Below the pieces are notes generated by a model. That model was not told the origin of the DNA. It worked only from the letters and a program-made list of their open reading frames with translations, and searched no databases. A stretch of 13,862 nucleotides of DNA, from the NCBI GenBank assembly GCA_030621655.1, contig JAUXHH010000021.1:1-13862 (forward strand), read 5' to 3'. This document shows positions 13,733-13,862 of this stretch, piece by piece. Position numbers and translations under genes: made by a program. Source of the stretch: Desulfobacterales bacterium. GTDB taxonomy: Bacteria > Desulfobacterota > Desulfobulbia > Desulfobulbales > BM004. Position 1 is the first letter of the stretch. Every line of letters starts with the position of its first letter.

Positions 13733-13814
13733 TAAGTATATACGATTTACATTACACATAAATCATTAACGTATTAGAAAAAATAAAACGGTATCGTTCA
13801 GGAAACAAATAATA

Positions 13815-13862
13815 ATGAAAACTTTTTCACAAATAAGTCCTTATCAGAATACCATCAGAAAG
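13815..13862 (+). CDS. Start of an unidentified gene (cut by window edge)
   Basis: Sixteen codons, MKTFSQISPYQNTIRK, run open to the window end. An AGGA element lies 11 bases before the ATG and a promoter candidate about 100 bases upstream. Too little is visible to name a family, and there is no signal-peptide hydrophobic stretch in what is seen. The real start could also lie beyond the window. Confidence 0.4.
   Translation, partial: MKTFSQISPYQNTIRK

Overview
The window is an ordinary stretch of Gram-negative chromosome. It carries outer-membrane (lipid A and Kdo), peptidoglycan, purine and translation genes. Base composition is moderate. The set lpxB, msbA, waaA and lpxK, with a stand-alone Smr protein, a lone purM and a second EF-G-like GTPase, fits a Desulfobacterota/Deltaproteobacteria genome, perhaps Desulfobulbales-like. 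That placement is inference from gene content and protein flavour; no marker here proves it. I saw no rRNA, tRNA, CRISPR array, insertion sequence or prophage gene.

Layout. Bases 1-4649 are all on the minus strand. They hold the N-terminal part of an MsbA-type lipid A flippase (cut by the window start), a 489-base gene-free gap, a small Smr-domain protein that overlaps lpxB, lpxB itself, an LeuT-like sodium symporter, and a DUF2065 membrane protein. purM (4911-5972) runs forward from a good sigma-70-like promoter. An EF-G-like translational GTPase (6082-8139) runs on the minus strand and is divergent from murJ (8417-10012, plus). rsmE (10083-10832, minus) converges on murJ across a strong palindrome and is divergent from waaA (10941-12272). 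lpxK (12464-13540) follows waaA on the same strand. After lpxK come a terminator-like region, a sigma-54-type promoter match and the first 16 codons of another gene that leaves the window.

How they work together. LpxB makes the lipid A disaccharide, LpxK phosphorylates it at the 4' position, WaaA adds Kdo, and MsbA flips the product across the inner membrane. MurJ flips lipid II for the cell wall. These envelope steps flank unrelated housekeeping genes (PurM, an EF-G paralogue, RsmE rRNA methylation).

The most unusual features are non-coding. Short arrays of 7- or 8-base degenerate units sit in the gaps next to gene ends: GYTGANN x3 at two places, AAAGGNN x4 at one place, and GTGCCTNN x3 twice in inverted orientation. 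There is also a perfect 19-base AT-rich palindrome between waaA and lpxK. A promoter near the right edge matches both the sigma-54 -24/-12 pattern and an extended -10 TGGTATAAT. No wholly new biological system is evident.
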